DNA of 41,416 nt, from assembly GCA_018398765.1 (NCBI GenBank), contig JAHBMJ010000750.1, positions 1 through 41,416 of the forward strand, read 5' to 3'. Origin of the DNA: Chromera velia (lineage: Eukaryota > Sar > Chromeraceae). A model generated the notes under the pieces. It had not been told where the DNA came from. It ran no database searches and worked only from the letters and a program-made list of their open reading frames with translations. The position numbers were made by a program, and so were the translations under genes. Each line of letters starts with the position of its first letter. Position 1 is the stretch's first letter. Below are positions 9,107 through 19,401 of this stretch, in pieces.

Positions 9107-11945
9107 ATGGCGTCTGTAGAGCATCCGGGCGAAGTTTCGTCCGCAAAGTCTCGGGGAGAGCTCTCTGCTTCAGAGGTTTTGTTGGGCGAAACAGCAGTGG
9201 TTATTTTGGAGGCTTTAAATACAGGAAAGAAACTTGTGCTGCCTGTTTCTGAGTTGTATCAAGGGGAAAAGACAGTTGGAAGACGACAAGACAATGATTT
9301 CATGCTCAGTGCGGAACACATTTCGTGTCTTCACTGTAAATTTCAGTGGACTGTCGACGAACGAGTGAGTGGGACAGGAGATGTGCTGAGAAACTTGGAG
9401 CTGTTGTTGATCGATGAATCGTCCAATGGGACTTTCGTGGACAACAACCGCATCCCCAAAGGCAAACCTGTTCGCCTCGGAGATGGGCAGACTGTCTCCT
9501 TCGCAAAACAGAAGTGTTTCGACGATGGTCAGTTGGGAGATGAGGGAAGGAATTCCGAACAAGATGTCTCTTTGTGTTTGTTCATCTCTTGTTCGCTGTC
9601 GTTTCTTCCTTGCAACTCCCATTCTGCGTACTTCTGTACTGTTGCGTGCGTACAGGAGGGAACTGTGACCCCATCCGAGTCCACGTCAAAGTCCAAAGAT
9701 TCGCCACGCCCCTCCCTCCCGACAACGTGAGTGAGTTCGTCGTCAACGCCCCATCCCCAATGCATCTCGGAGGCCCAGGGGGGTTCCTAGGTGCACCCTC
9801 GGCGGCATCAGCAGCAGCTTCTGGTAGTTTGGTGACTTCTACCGAACGAGGCAAGTCCCTTAGGCCTGGTGGGTTGGGAATCTTTTTTTTAATCATCCCA
9901 GAAACACTACAGTCTGACGGTGTTGGGTTTTTCTTTTCAGCCCTTCTCCTTGCGGTGAAAGGGCTCTTCATGTCGGCATTTGGTCACTACCTCTCTTCTT
10001 TTTCTGTGGATTCGCACATGCGTTCAATCGGCGGGTCATTTTTGCTTCCGCAACGCGCCTTCCTTGCCGGGCTTGCTTTTGTCAAAAGAGTGAAGTCTAG
10101 CTGACGCTGAAGGAAGTGAAGTCTAGCTGAAAGTGGAGAAGTGTCTTCGATCAGAAAGAGAAGCTGAGTCGACAAAACGTGTTTCTTTATTTTTCTTCAC
10201 CTTCGATTGATTGAAGTGGTGTCTTGGGATCCGTTTCGACCCGAAACAAATCTTCTCACTCTCTCGTTACCCTTCTCCTTGCGTTCAGAATGTTCTTTCT
10301 AGAGGCTCTTCATGGTTGCGCTGGCAAACCGTTCTCTCTTCTCCTTTTTCTGTGCATTCAGACATGCGTTCAGCGGGTTCATTTCGCATCCCCCTTTTAT
10401 CTGACTTGCCCCTCTTTCCGTCAAAGGAGCCCTCTCCATTTCTGTAAGTATGCATGATTAGTTCACTCCACTGTTGCTCTGCTTGTACTGCAGTCAACAA
10501 CAGAGAACCGACACCGCGCAAGTCGTTGAAGAAGAAACGGCAGCAAAGAGAAAGAGAAAGGTCGGCCGAAGATGTCAGGCGACTGAGAGCAGACAGAAGA
10601 ACGGCAGTGAGTGTATTAATTTTCTGGTGAATCGATCAAAATGATCCGTTTACAGTTGTTTCAGCCTTCCTAGTGAACCTTCAGCTGCCTTCTTGTGCCC
10701 ACATATCGATGAGTGGCTCCTCGGTCCATTCTTTTCTCCAGTTGCGTCGTCTTGATTGTTGCCGAGATAACATGAATGTGCATGTCCGTCTGTTCGTTTC
10801 CTGTCAGTTGCGGTCATGGAGAAGAGGCAAAGGAGCTCGGGCTTGAACAGGCTGCGTTTGAAAAGCAGATGGCAGAGAACCCAGATGACAGCCGGTTCAT
10901 CTCAAACGACCAGACTACAGAAGGACACGCACGTGGGTGGTCTCCCCCTGTTCTTCCTTCTGTGTTTCTCTTATTTAGTCTCCCTACGTCCCTCTCGCCC
11001 CCTCAGCCTTCATGCTGATCCTCATTCACGCCTTCCCGGACTTCCCTGAATTCGTCTGATCCTCAAACGACCCACCCACTCTGGGGAAAAGCCCGCAAAC
11101 TTTTTCCTGTGGATGTCCACTGATTCTGTCTTCCCTCAGCGGGACGGCTGGAAGGAACTCAAAGAGAAGAGAAGAGAAGAGAAGAGAAGAGAAGGAATTA
11201 AGGGACTTGATGCAGTGTTAGGCAAATCTGTCTCGTCTTCTCTTCTTTCCTCTGGCCCCATTTCTCTTCTTTGTCTGCCCTTTCAGTTCATATTGGCTGA
11301 AGGAGTGATGGAATGAGTGAATCAAGGGTACTGCTCCAATTCTGAACAAAATGGAAGGAAAGGCACCAAAAGCTCCGCGTGTTTTCTGCCCTCTACCTGC
11401 CTCGGATCTGCTCCCTTCTTGAATTCCTCAATTGTATGACGGAAGATGTGGAGTTCCTGCCTTTCTTTGGTTTTCTCGTTCCCCTCTTTCTCCCCTGCAA
11501 TATTCGTCTTCTGATGGATGCACACTCGCACACACGACCGTACGACTGCAGCCGTGGAGGAAGACGATGAGGAGGGCTCGGAGGAGCCTCACTCTGACAG
11601 CCTGAAGCCGGAAGAGCGAGACGATCACGAGATGGACCATCCCCTCGAGCAGCGAGAGCATGAGGAGGAGGAGACTTACGACATCTGTGGGGACGGGACT
11701 GTGATGAAGACAGTGCTCGTCAAGGGAACCGTCGCCGAGAGCCCCTCGGTCGACCAAGAAGTGACTGTGAACTATGTCGGGAGGCTGAGAGACATACAAG
11801 GTGGGCTGATCTTTGTTCCTCTTTATTCTTTAGATGCATCAGCACGGAGTCAGGCAGAAGGGAAGAACCAAACGAGCATGGACAGACACAGACACTTTGT
11901 CTCAGTTTCTGTACTTGCATTTGCTCTCCCTTGGCTCTCAGATTT

Positions 11946-12013
<68 letters not shown>

Positions 12014-12441
12014 TTTTGTGGTTGATTTCTTTGTAGAACCATGGATGAGGCAGGCACACATAGCCACTCTGGGATACGCTGCTGCTACCTTTTCGTTTTT
12101 CCCCCCTGAGATTTTTGCAGTGCTTTGCTTTGTTCCTACATGTCTGTCCCTCTTTTCCGCCTGTCTGACTGTGACTGTGACTGTGACCAGACTGACCACT
12201 TCTTTTTCCATCGGATTGTAGTGTACAGAGCGAATCAATCCTAGAAGCTTTTTGTGATGCGTGACTGCTTACGCTTCCCTTCCCTCCTCTGCAGAAGAAT
12301 TCGATCGGAACGACGGGTTCACCTTCAAACTCGGAAGCGGCGTCATTCAGGGCTGGTCTGACTGCGTGGCAACAATGAGGAGAGGTGAGTGGGCAACAGA
12401 GTCTTTCAATGGAGGGTTTATTCGGGTTGCTTATCTCTTTT

Positions 12442-12480
<39 letters not shown>

Positions 12481-14246
12481 GTGCAAGGAGTGTGGGGTGT
12501 ATGGGTTCCTGAGAAGAGAGGGGGATGGATGAAGGGAGCTGAGAAACATGACAGACAGGATGGTGGGTCGTGGCAGCCACCTGTGCTCTTTTGTCTTCTC
12601 TCCTCTTCCTTTGAGCGTGATTTGCTTACTTGCTCGAGACAGCGATGCGAGAATCCCATAGCACCCTCTATCTCTCTCTCTCTCTCTTTGGCTACCCTGG
12701 TGGAACAGTCTGGTGGCTGATCATTTGGCCGTGCTTCTCCCTTCTTTTCCCTGAGAACAAGACATCCCTTTCGTTGCCTTTCGGTGTCTTTGTGTGTGCA
12801 GGTGAGAAGTGTCGAGTCATCCTGGCACCCGGGAAGGCTTACGGTGCGAGGGGCGCAGGAGACAAAATCCCTCCCAACTGCACATTGGAGGTACTTGTGT
12901 TTCTGTGCACCTGTCTCGTGTGTCTCTGTGCACCTGTCTGGTGTGTTTCTGTGCACCTGTCTGGTGTGTTTCTGTGTACCTGTCTTGTATGTTTCTGTGT
13001 ACCTGTCTAGTGTGTCTCTGTGTACCTGTCTTGTGTGTTTCTGTGCACCTGTCTTGTGTGTTTCTGTGCACCTGTCTTGTGTGTTTCTGTGCACCTGTTT
13101 TGTGCGTTTCTGTCAACCGGCCAACCTGTCTGTGTCTCGTCTCTGTTCGTCGCTCTCAGCGGGTCTGCTTTTTTCTGTCGGGTTTGTGGGAAGTGGTGAA
13201 AACTCGTCTTTCTCTCCGTCTTCAATCCATCCGCCTACTCTCTTCAATCCATCCGCCTACTCTCTCCTGATTCGAAAAGATGGAGTGCGTCTCTTGACTC
13301 ATCCATCTACGGCACACGTACACTTTGCTTACACGGAAAAAAACAAAGTACATACGGAAGTGTACACGAGTAGTCCCCTGTCTGTCTGTCTGGATAATGC
13401 AGTTTGAGATTGAGTTGGTCTCTTGGATCAACGAGGAGGACATGTCTCCTAACCTCGACGGGTCGCTGCTGATGATGAAGACGAAGGCCGGAGAAGGATG
13501 GCAACATCCTAGAGATCTATCTCGCGTGAAGCTCCAGTATGTGATGAAGGTGAGAGAAGGACAGGAAGGAGGAGAGGAGCAGACGACGACCATCAGGGAC
13601 ACCTACGCTGGTCGGTCTGCTCAATCTGTCTGTCTGTCCACGCGAGGGAGGAGTGACTCTTCCATGCATTCAATCGGGCATTCCGGTAAACTCTTTTTGG
13701 AAGTGAACACACAGTCTCTGCATCTGTAGGTGCATGCATGCTTTTGCGTCCGTACTAATGAACTTCATGTTTATGAATTCTCTACATCATGTCCTGTCTG
13801 CATTGCAGAAGGCGCTCCCCACGAGTTTGTCCTTGATGATGCTGACGACTTGCCGATCGCTGGCTTCGATTGCGTAGTGCGTCGGATGAAGAAGGGCCAA
13901 GAGGGAGATCTGATCATTGCAGGGGATTCCGAGTTTGCCTTCCGGTCGGGTGACGAACATTTCGGGAAGGACGTCTCTCTGTCTACCCGAGACTGCGCAG
14001 GTGGTGGTGGGGACCTCGAGGACTTCGGTGATGAAGACGGCACGCTCTCTGCAGGTCTGTCTATCTGTCTATCTTCTGTTTGTCGGGGGGAAGGGGTAGA
14101 GGGAGACCTTCTTCTCTCTCTTCTATCTGTCTGGCGCCATCGGCATGGAGCTCTGGTACTCTTCCACTGTCAGTGACAGCGCGCCAAAAGAAAGAAAGAA
14201 ACGGAGAGAGAGAGAGGGAGAGAGAGAGAGAGGGAGAGAGAGAGAG

Positions 14247-14281
<35 letters not shown>

Positions 14282-16663
14282 AAAAAGGAAAGGAAAAAGG
14301 AAAGGAAAGGAAAGGAAAGGAAAGAAAGGAAAGAGAGAAAGAAAGGAAAGAAAAGAAAGAGAAAAGAGAGAGAGAGAAAGAAAGAAAGTAAGTAAGAAAG
14401 CAAGGAACGGAAGCTCATCCATTATCACAATCAGTGAAAAAGAAAGAAAGGAAGAAAATAAAAAAAGAAGAAGAAAATCATATAGTCTGTCTGTGAGAAA
14501 ACCAATCGATGCTTCCGGTCGTGCGCATCGCAATTTTTTGTCTTAATGGAAGAGAATGGTTGTTTTGTGTGTGTAGATGTATGTGTGTGTGTGTGTGTCG
14601 CAGCTCTGGAAAAAAATAAGTACGCCAAGAAGGCCCAGAGAGTGCAGCTCGGGCGCTCTCATCTGAACAAAATCCTTTCGAGGGAGGAAATTCTGAAGCA
14701 GGTGGAGGCGGCGGCAGAAGCCAACGGGATCATACTACCTCATCGTCTCGAGCTGCTGGATGACAGAATTCTCTCTCAGCCCCCCCCCGGACATGTGGTT
14801 GTGATGAAGCAAACAGGCTCGGAGTCCGAAGAAACTGAGTTCTTCTACATGCCCCTCCAATTGCCTCCAACGCGTCTGCTGAACACTGCCACTGGGATTG
14901 GGACTTCGCACTCATTGACAAAGATACCAATCCATGCAAAGCATGTCGAGAGTGGCAAGGTGGGCCGGGTGTGAATGGAGAAAGGGTTTTCAAGGGTGTG
15001 GAAACAGACAGACAGACAGACAGGCAGACTTGTGCGGGCCTTTGTGTTTTGTCTTCACGCTTGATCTATCTGTTTTTCCCCTGTCCTTGCCTTGTCTCTC
15101 TATCATCTCGTTGCGGGGCAAGCACGTAAGCAGAAAGGCATGAGAGCGGTTAATGCGGTTATATTCTGGCGTCGTTGGCTGCCTGGCCCTGAACGCGCAT
15201 GCTTCTTTTCTCTCTTCTGGCTGTTTTTGCATACGTTCAACCCTTTGCAGAACGACGCATGAATGCCCGTTCGTTCCTCTTCTCTCCTCTCCTCTCCTCG
15301 CAAAGACTGATGGATCGATGCATGGTGTAACGAGACTCATGTTCACCGTCGCAGTGATTTTCTTTTCGCCGCCACTCTTCGCTTGCAGATTCGTGTGTTC
15401 TCGTCTGTGCGGGTCTGTGCTGACGCTCTCAACATCAACCCGGGAACGATCAGTAGAGCACTGCAGTGCAAGGTTGGCCCGGGGGGGCAAACCAATATGA
15501 CAGGCGGCTGGCAGTTCAACAAGCTGACAGACATACCAGAGGGGATCCCCGTGGGCTGTGAGATAGAAGAGAGAAAGAAGGCTCACTGCCTGTCTTCTGA
15601 GGTTGGTTTCCTGTGAGTCTTTTTTCTCTCCCTGTTCTATCTTGGTTGCCTCCTTCTTTTTTCCTTTCGTTTCGTGACTGCTGTCGTCGTTGTGGTTGTC
15701 TTTCCGTGTTGTGCTGCAATTTGAGTATGCTGCTTTTTGTAGTCACCTCCTTCCTTCGGCCTGACTGCGTGCCGGTACACGTCTGCTCAATTTATTTGCG
15801 GCTCCTTTCCGGCCTGTTCTCTTCTTTCCTTCCTTGTCTGTCTGGCTGTCTGTCTGTCTGTTTGTCTGTCTGTTTGTTTATCTTTCTGTCTGTCTGTCTG
15901 TTTGTCTGTCTGTTTGTCTATCTATCTTTCTGTCTGTCTGTCTGTTTGTCTGTCTGTTTGTCTGTCTGTCTGTTTGTCTGTCTGTCCGAAAGAAAGGAAG
16001 CAATTTGGAAAAAGTGTAGTGAAGAAACGACGATATAGTCTGTCTGTGTGTGTCTCTGTCCATCTGTCCGCAGGATCCGACAGAGAAGGGTATCGGCACT
16101 TTTTCTCGCACGAACTCGACTGGGGCTGATAGAAGGAGAATGTGCATGGGGGGGGATGTCAGAGTTGGCGACGACGAAGGGGGGAGTGCATATGACGGCG
16201 GTGGGAGGGCACCTGATAGGGAATCCTGCAGACGTTCCCTCGAGCCTCCGCAAGTGTCTTCTGAAGGGGCTCTGTGAGTGGGCAAGAGACAGGGGTCTCA
16301 CGATAGGGTTCAGCATTCAGGAGGGGGAATTAAGGGGAGGAGGAGGTCTATCTGGTGTCTCACGTTTAGCAGGGCTCCGTGCGTGCGTCAATCGATCGAT
16401 CATGCAAGAGACGTCCTCGCATGGGGGAAAAAGAGCGTTGTGGAAATTCAAATGGTGCATGGGGGAAACGGGGAGTGAGGGCGGAACATGCAGGGTGCAT
16501 GGTGGGAGGGAGGGAGGAAAAGATATACGTGCGCAGACGCATATATTCAGACCGACTGGTATGATCATTCGGTCGTTGCAGGAAGCTGGTCGTGATTGTC
16601 AACACAAAAGGTCGAGGTGCGGTGATAAATGGTTGGGTCAATGCATTCATTCAACGTGGGTGA
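9107..16663 (+). CDS. FHA domain - FKBP prolyl isomerase - degenerate FKBP - NUMOD1-like protein (spliced, ~13 exons)
   Basis: Proposed exons: 9107-9527, 9656-9850, 10494-10606, 10808-10932, 11552-11800, 12295-12384, 12802-12890, 13403-13610, 13809-14054, 14604-14959, 15389-15601, 16074-16273, 16582-16663, giving about 860 residues. Residues 30-140 form an FHA phosphothreonine-binding domain (GRR at 58-60, S73/H76, NGT at 107-109). A basic helix and an acidic linker follow. FKBP domain 1 (about 327-435) keeps the active-site aromatics: Tyr in VNYVG, Phe-Asp in EEFD, Val-Ile-x-Gly-Trp in GVIQGW, Tyr in KAYGARG and Phe in FEIEL, so it should isomerise X-Pro bonds. FKBP domain 2 (about 440-555) is degenerate. 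Exon 11 adds a NUMOD1-like segment. Intron phases agree at every junction except exons 3-4 (10606/10808). There the frame needs a weak acceptor at about 10827, a missed small exon, or two separate genes. Exon 2 may end with a GC donor (GCAAGT) or at 9823 (GTAGTT). The 3' end could instead extend to a last exon near 17745-17801. A nuclear role is inferred from FHA plus charged linkers. Confidence 0.75.
9941..10433 (+). repeat. Diverged ~150-bp direct duplication inside intron 2
   Basis: Segments 9941-10092 and 10270-10433 share, in the same order, CCCTTCTCCTTGCG, GGCTCTTCATG, TTTTTCTGTG, ACATGCGTTCA, a GCGGGTCATTT-like word and a GTCAAA-like word near the end. The offset drifts from 329 to about 342 because of indels. 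The second copy is followed by a perfect donor GTAAGT at 10444, so an extra or alternative exon could end there, but its phase does not fit the next exon. Confidence 0.6.
10933..11551 (+). other. Intron 4 with GAGAA microsatellite
   Basis: Donor GTGGGT at 10933 and acceptor CTGCAG ending at 11551 keep phase 1. An (AGAGA)n run lies at 11162-11194. A CAG followed by a short charged open stretch near 11148-11215 could be a skipped exon, but it is not needed for the frame. Confidence 0.45.
11949..12012 (+). repeat. (CT)n(GT)n compound microsatellite in intron 5
   Basis: A run of CT dinucleotides passes directly into about 15 GT units. It lies between FKBP exons 11552-11800 and 12295-12384. Confidence 0.9.
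12438..12480 (+). repeat. (GT)n microsatellite in intron 6
   Basis: About 20 GT units, roughly 55 bp after the donor GTGAGT at 12385. Confidence 0.9.
12900..13106 (+). repeat. 23-bp minisatellite, nine copies, in intron 7
   Basis: The unit TTTCTGTGCACCTGTCTTGT + GTG is repeated at a strict 23-bp spacing from 12900, with a partial tenth unit that decays after 13106. Copies differ at a few sites (GCAC/GTAC, TTG/TGG/TAG). The array starts about 9 bp after the donor at 12891. Antisense open frames reading HRNTQDRCTET-like repeats are artefacts of this array. Confidence 0.92.
14187..14480 (+). repeat. Purine-only GAGA/GAAA/GGAAA tract in intron 9
   Basis: Nearly 290 bp of pure A/G on the + strand, grading from GAGAGG through AAAG to GGAAA repeats. 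It lies between exons ending at 14054 and starting at 14604. The acceptor of the same intron is preceded by a (GT)n run at 14582-14598. Confidence 0.85.
15836..15988 (+). repeat. (TCTG)n array with TTTG/TCTA variants in intron 11
   Basis: About 150 bp of tetranucleotide TCTG with regular TTTG and TATC substitutions. It lies in the intron between exons 15389-15601 and 16074-16273. Reading frames of CLSVCLSV type on this stretch are artefacts. Confidence 0.9.
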
Positions 16664-17820
16664 CGTCAGTGGGAATAAGCAGTGGGTGAATGAAGGCATA
16701 CTGAAGGCACAGAATTCAGAAACTCGGGGCCCCGGGCGGGAAGATAGGCAGAGTCGGAGGGAGACGGACAGTGAATTCGTTCTTGCATGTTCTCGCTATG
16801 GGTACAAACAGACTAGACAAACAGACAGACAGACCGACCAATGTATGAACAAAGTGTTGCTGAAGGGGCACATACGCAGACAGGGGTGCGAGGGAAGGCG
16901 AGAGGCGGACAGAAAAAGAAACGGAAGAAAAAGAAAGTAAAGCGTGAAAGAGGCATGGCTCAAATACGAAAGTCAATATGGAAAAAGAAGCGTTCAGCTG
17001 GCAAAGGTCCTGCGCTGGAATTTCTTCTTTTGGGGGTTAGAAACACGCCCGAATGAAGTGAATGAAATCTTGGTCAGATCGATAAAACGGAACCTTCTAT
17101 CTCTTGCTTTTCTTTTTGGCGTTCTCTCATTCCTTGAGGTTCCCCTACGTTCTCTGTGTATAGAATCGGTGCCGACGGCCTTTCTTTTGCACCTGCAACG
17201 AACTTCGATCATGTTGGGTGGATTAGCAGGCAGCTCCACGGTAGTAGCCTCCACTATACATTCATTCAGCCTGGCTGTATGGGTAGGTGGGTGGGTGGAG
17301 CTCTGAGCGAGAGAGAGGGGGTGCTGCATCCTTTGATCTTTCAAATAGGTGGGTGGGAATATGGAAGGGATTTTCGTTGACCATGCACTCTTGAGCGTGA
17401 GTGCGGTGAACATCAGAGGGGTGCAGGCACACCATCATTGTGCTGGTTTTTTCTCTTCTTTGTCGACTCTTTTTTCACTTCTCTCACATCTCGGCATCCA
17501 CACGTGGTTCAATGGCGATGATCGATCTCAATTCCCCGCTGTTTGTTGTCCAAATGTATTGGACCGCTTTCAAGTTCATCTCATGTGCTATGTCCTGGCA
17601 CGCGTTTTCTGTTTTTCCATCTTGAATATGAATGGAAGACCGTGCAGAATACCGTGTGTGAAGTGTATTCATTTTGTGTATCTTCTCCAATTCGTGTCAC
17701 TTGTCAATCTGCTGTTCGTAGCTGTATCATTTCTCTTCCAGGAGTCTTCCTCTGCCGAGCAGCCAGAAACTCCGCAGAGAATGCTGGTAAAACTGTATTA
17801 AAAGAAGTATAATTCTATAT
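16664..17820. other. 3' flank of the FHA/FKBP gene
   Basis: Mixed composition with a purine-rich stretch near 16900-17000. The only hint of coding is a clean acceptor TTCTCTTCCAG followed by a short frame reading ESSSAEQPETPQRMLVKLY and a stop at 17801. It could be an alternative last exon of the gene to the left if exon 13 were cut at GCG|GTGATA (about 16619). Nothing else is seen. Confidence 0.35.
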
Positions 17821-18382
17821 GAGTGAACTAATGTAAGCTGGATGAATTGAATTAAAGGCCAGCTACGTATGTCATTACTAGTATTCAAGATTGTACAAGA
17901 TCGTAACTTTGATCGCTAATCATTATATTTTGATAGTGTAAAAATCTAAGACTAAGATTTTAAGTAACAATAATAGTCGTATTCTAGAGTTATATTAGTA
18001 TAGGAAATTAGGAATAGATTCCGAATATAGTAATAGACCTAGTAATAGACTGTAATACTAGTAGTAATAACTTGAATAATAGTAAAAGCCGATCTATGTA
18101 AGATAGAGGCAAGAAACTGGTTGTGGATTAGCTTTAGAATAGACGTTATCATATATATAAAGCTAGATTTTGAAGAATTGAATCGACCTTCAGATTATCT
18201 CTAGGATTATCTTCCAGATTTTTAATAGACTAGTTAACAGGCCGGTCGACCTAAATTTAACTCTAAATTCTATTATCGTCTATTCAAGTTAATCCATAGT
18301 TTAAAATATGAGAAGACATGCCACATATAACGCTGGACAAACTATCCCAAAAACTATCACACTAAAACGTACGTATGCATGT

Positions 18383-18678
18383 CTAGGTATGATCTGTAAA
18401 GTTATTTTTATATTAATTATTTTATAATAAAGTCTAACCACAGACTTTGGACTTTAAAACTTTTTTGATTTAAAAATTTTAAAAATAAATTTAAAAGCTT
18501 GAACACATGCATTGATGTGTCGTTTTCGATTGTTTATAGCCTTTTAAAACATTTTTTAATGTATGACAAAAGATTTTTAAAGTGCGTTTCAAAAGTTATA
18601 TTTTAGAGTCTACTGTCTACAGACTCAAACCAGATTTTAAACTTTATTTCACTTTAAAACTTTACAGATCACACCTAG
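18383..18678. mobile_element. MITE A, hAT-like (21-bp terminal inverted repeats, 8-bp duplication)
   Basis: The ends 18383-18403 and 18658-18678 are inverted repeats of 21 bp with one mismatch, starting CTAGGTATGATCTGTAAAG on the left. Flanking 8-mers are ATGCATGT (18375-18382) and GTGCATGT (18679-18686), 7 of 8 identical, which fits a decayed 8-bp target-site duplication. The 296-bp body is AT-rich with no coding frame. An 8-bp duplication and CTAGG ends are typical of hAT-type elements; the assignment is inferred. Confidence 0.75.
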
Positions 18679-18723
18679 GTGCATGTGTATGCATGTAGGC
18701 ATGACATGATTTTTACCGATCTT

Positions 18724-18950
18724 CTAGGCGCCGGCTAGAGAAAAAAAAAAAAAATCTCCCTAGATCGTGTTTTTTTTTTTTTTTTCTTTTTCAGTCAAAC
18801 AACGGTTGTTCAACTGTTACACAAGTGTTGTTTGTGTGTTACACAACTGTTGTTAAGTGTTGTTCAGGGTCAAAAAGTAAAAAAGAAAAAAAAAAAGATC
18901 TCCCGAGATCGTCTACTTTTTTTTTTTCTTTCTCTCTAGCCGGCGCCTAG
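18724..18950. mobile_element. MITE B, hAT-like (17-bp perfect terminal inverted repeats, perfect 8-bp duplication)
   Basis: CTAGGCGCCGGCTAGAG at 18724-18740 is matched by its exact reverse complement at 18934-18950. The element is flanked by a perfect 8-bp duplication CCGATCTT (18716-18723 and 18951-18958). The 227-bp body has A-runs and T-runs near both ends, two ATCTCCC(T/G)AGATCG words, and a TGTTACACAA/CAACTGTTG-rich centre able to fold. It codes for nothing. The perfect duplication suggests recent insertion. Confidence 0.88.
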
Positions 18951-19401
18951 CCGATCTTACATATATTAAACTTCAATACATTGTATTTTTTTTTATGCAT
19001 ATGACAATGTGCTGCACGCGTATCGCAGCCATACAGACAACCCTTATAAAGTCTGACGCCGACGTTTTTCATCATAAATTTTATATAAGTCTGTTCTAAG
19101 ATATAAACTTATTTTTTAAAAACATAAAGTTATTTTTTTTATAAATTGTACAGCTGATTTTACTGTAACCATTCAAATCGTTCCTTATAAATCGTCCCTC
19201 TATTTGAAAACTATTTCTCTTAAAAATTCTCTAGCTATTTCTCCAGCTCTGATTAAACGTTACTATCCAAAACTTAAAATTGAAAACTTGGAATTGAGCC
19301 TAGAATTGAGCTTTAATTACAATTGGGGGCTCGAGATATGAAGTAAATGATAAATGTGAAGTCGAACATTGCAATTTTGCAACAAAATTGGACCAATTGC
19401 G

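Larger units (their letters stand above)
17821..19390. other. AT-rich intergenic spacer
   Basis: A strongly AT-rich stretch with no long open frame, separating the 3' ends of two convergent genes (+ gene to the left, PDCD2-family gene on the - strand). It holds the two MITE-like elements described separately. Confidence 0.7.

Noticed and set aside
11850..13116. Antisense open frames with HRNTQDRCTET-type repeats
   Set aside because: They arise from the 23-bp minisatellite in an intron of the + strand gene.
14123..14533. Long S/F/L-rich antisense frame
   Set aside because: It is a shadow of the purine-only tract in intron 9.
15836..15988. Regular short repeats that could suggest a CRISPR array
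   Set aside because: They are simple TCTG microsatellites with no unique spacers, in a eukaryotic intron.
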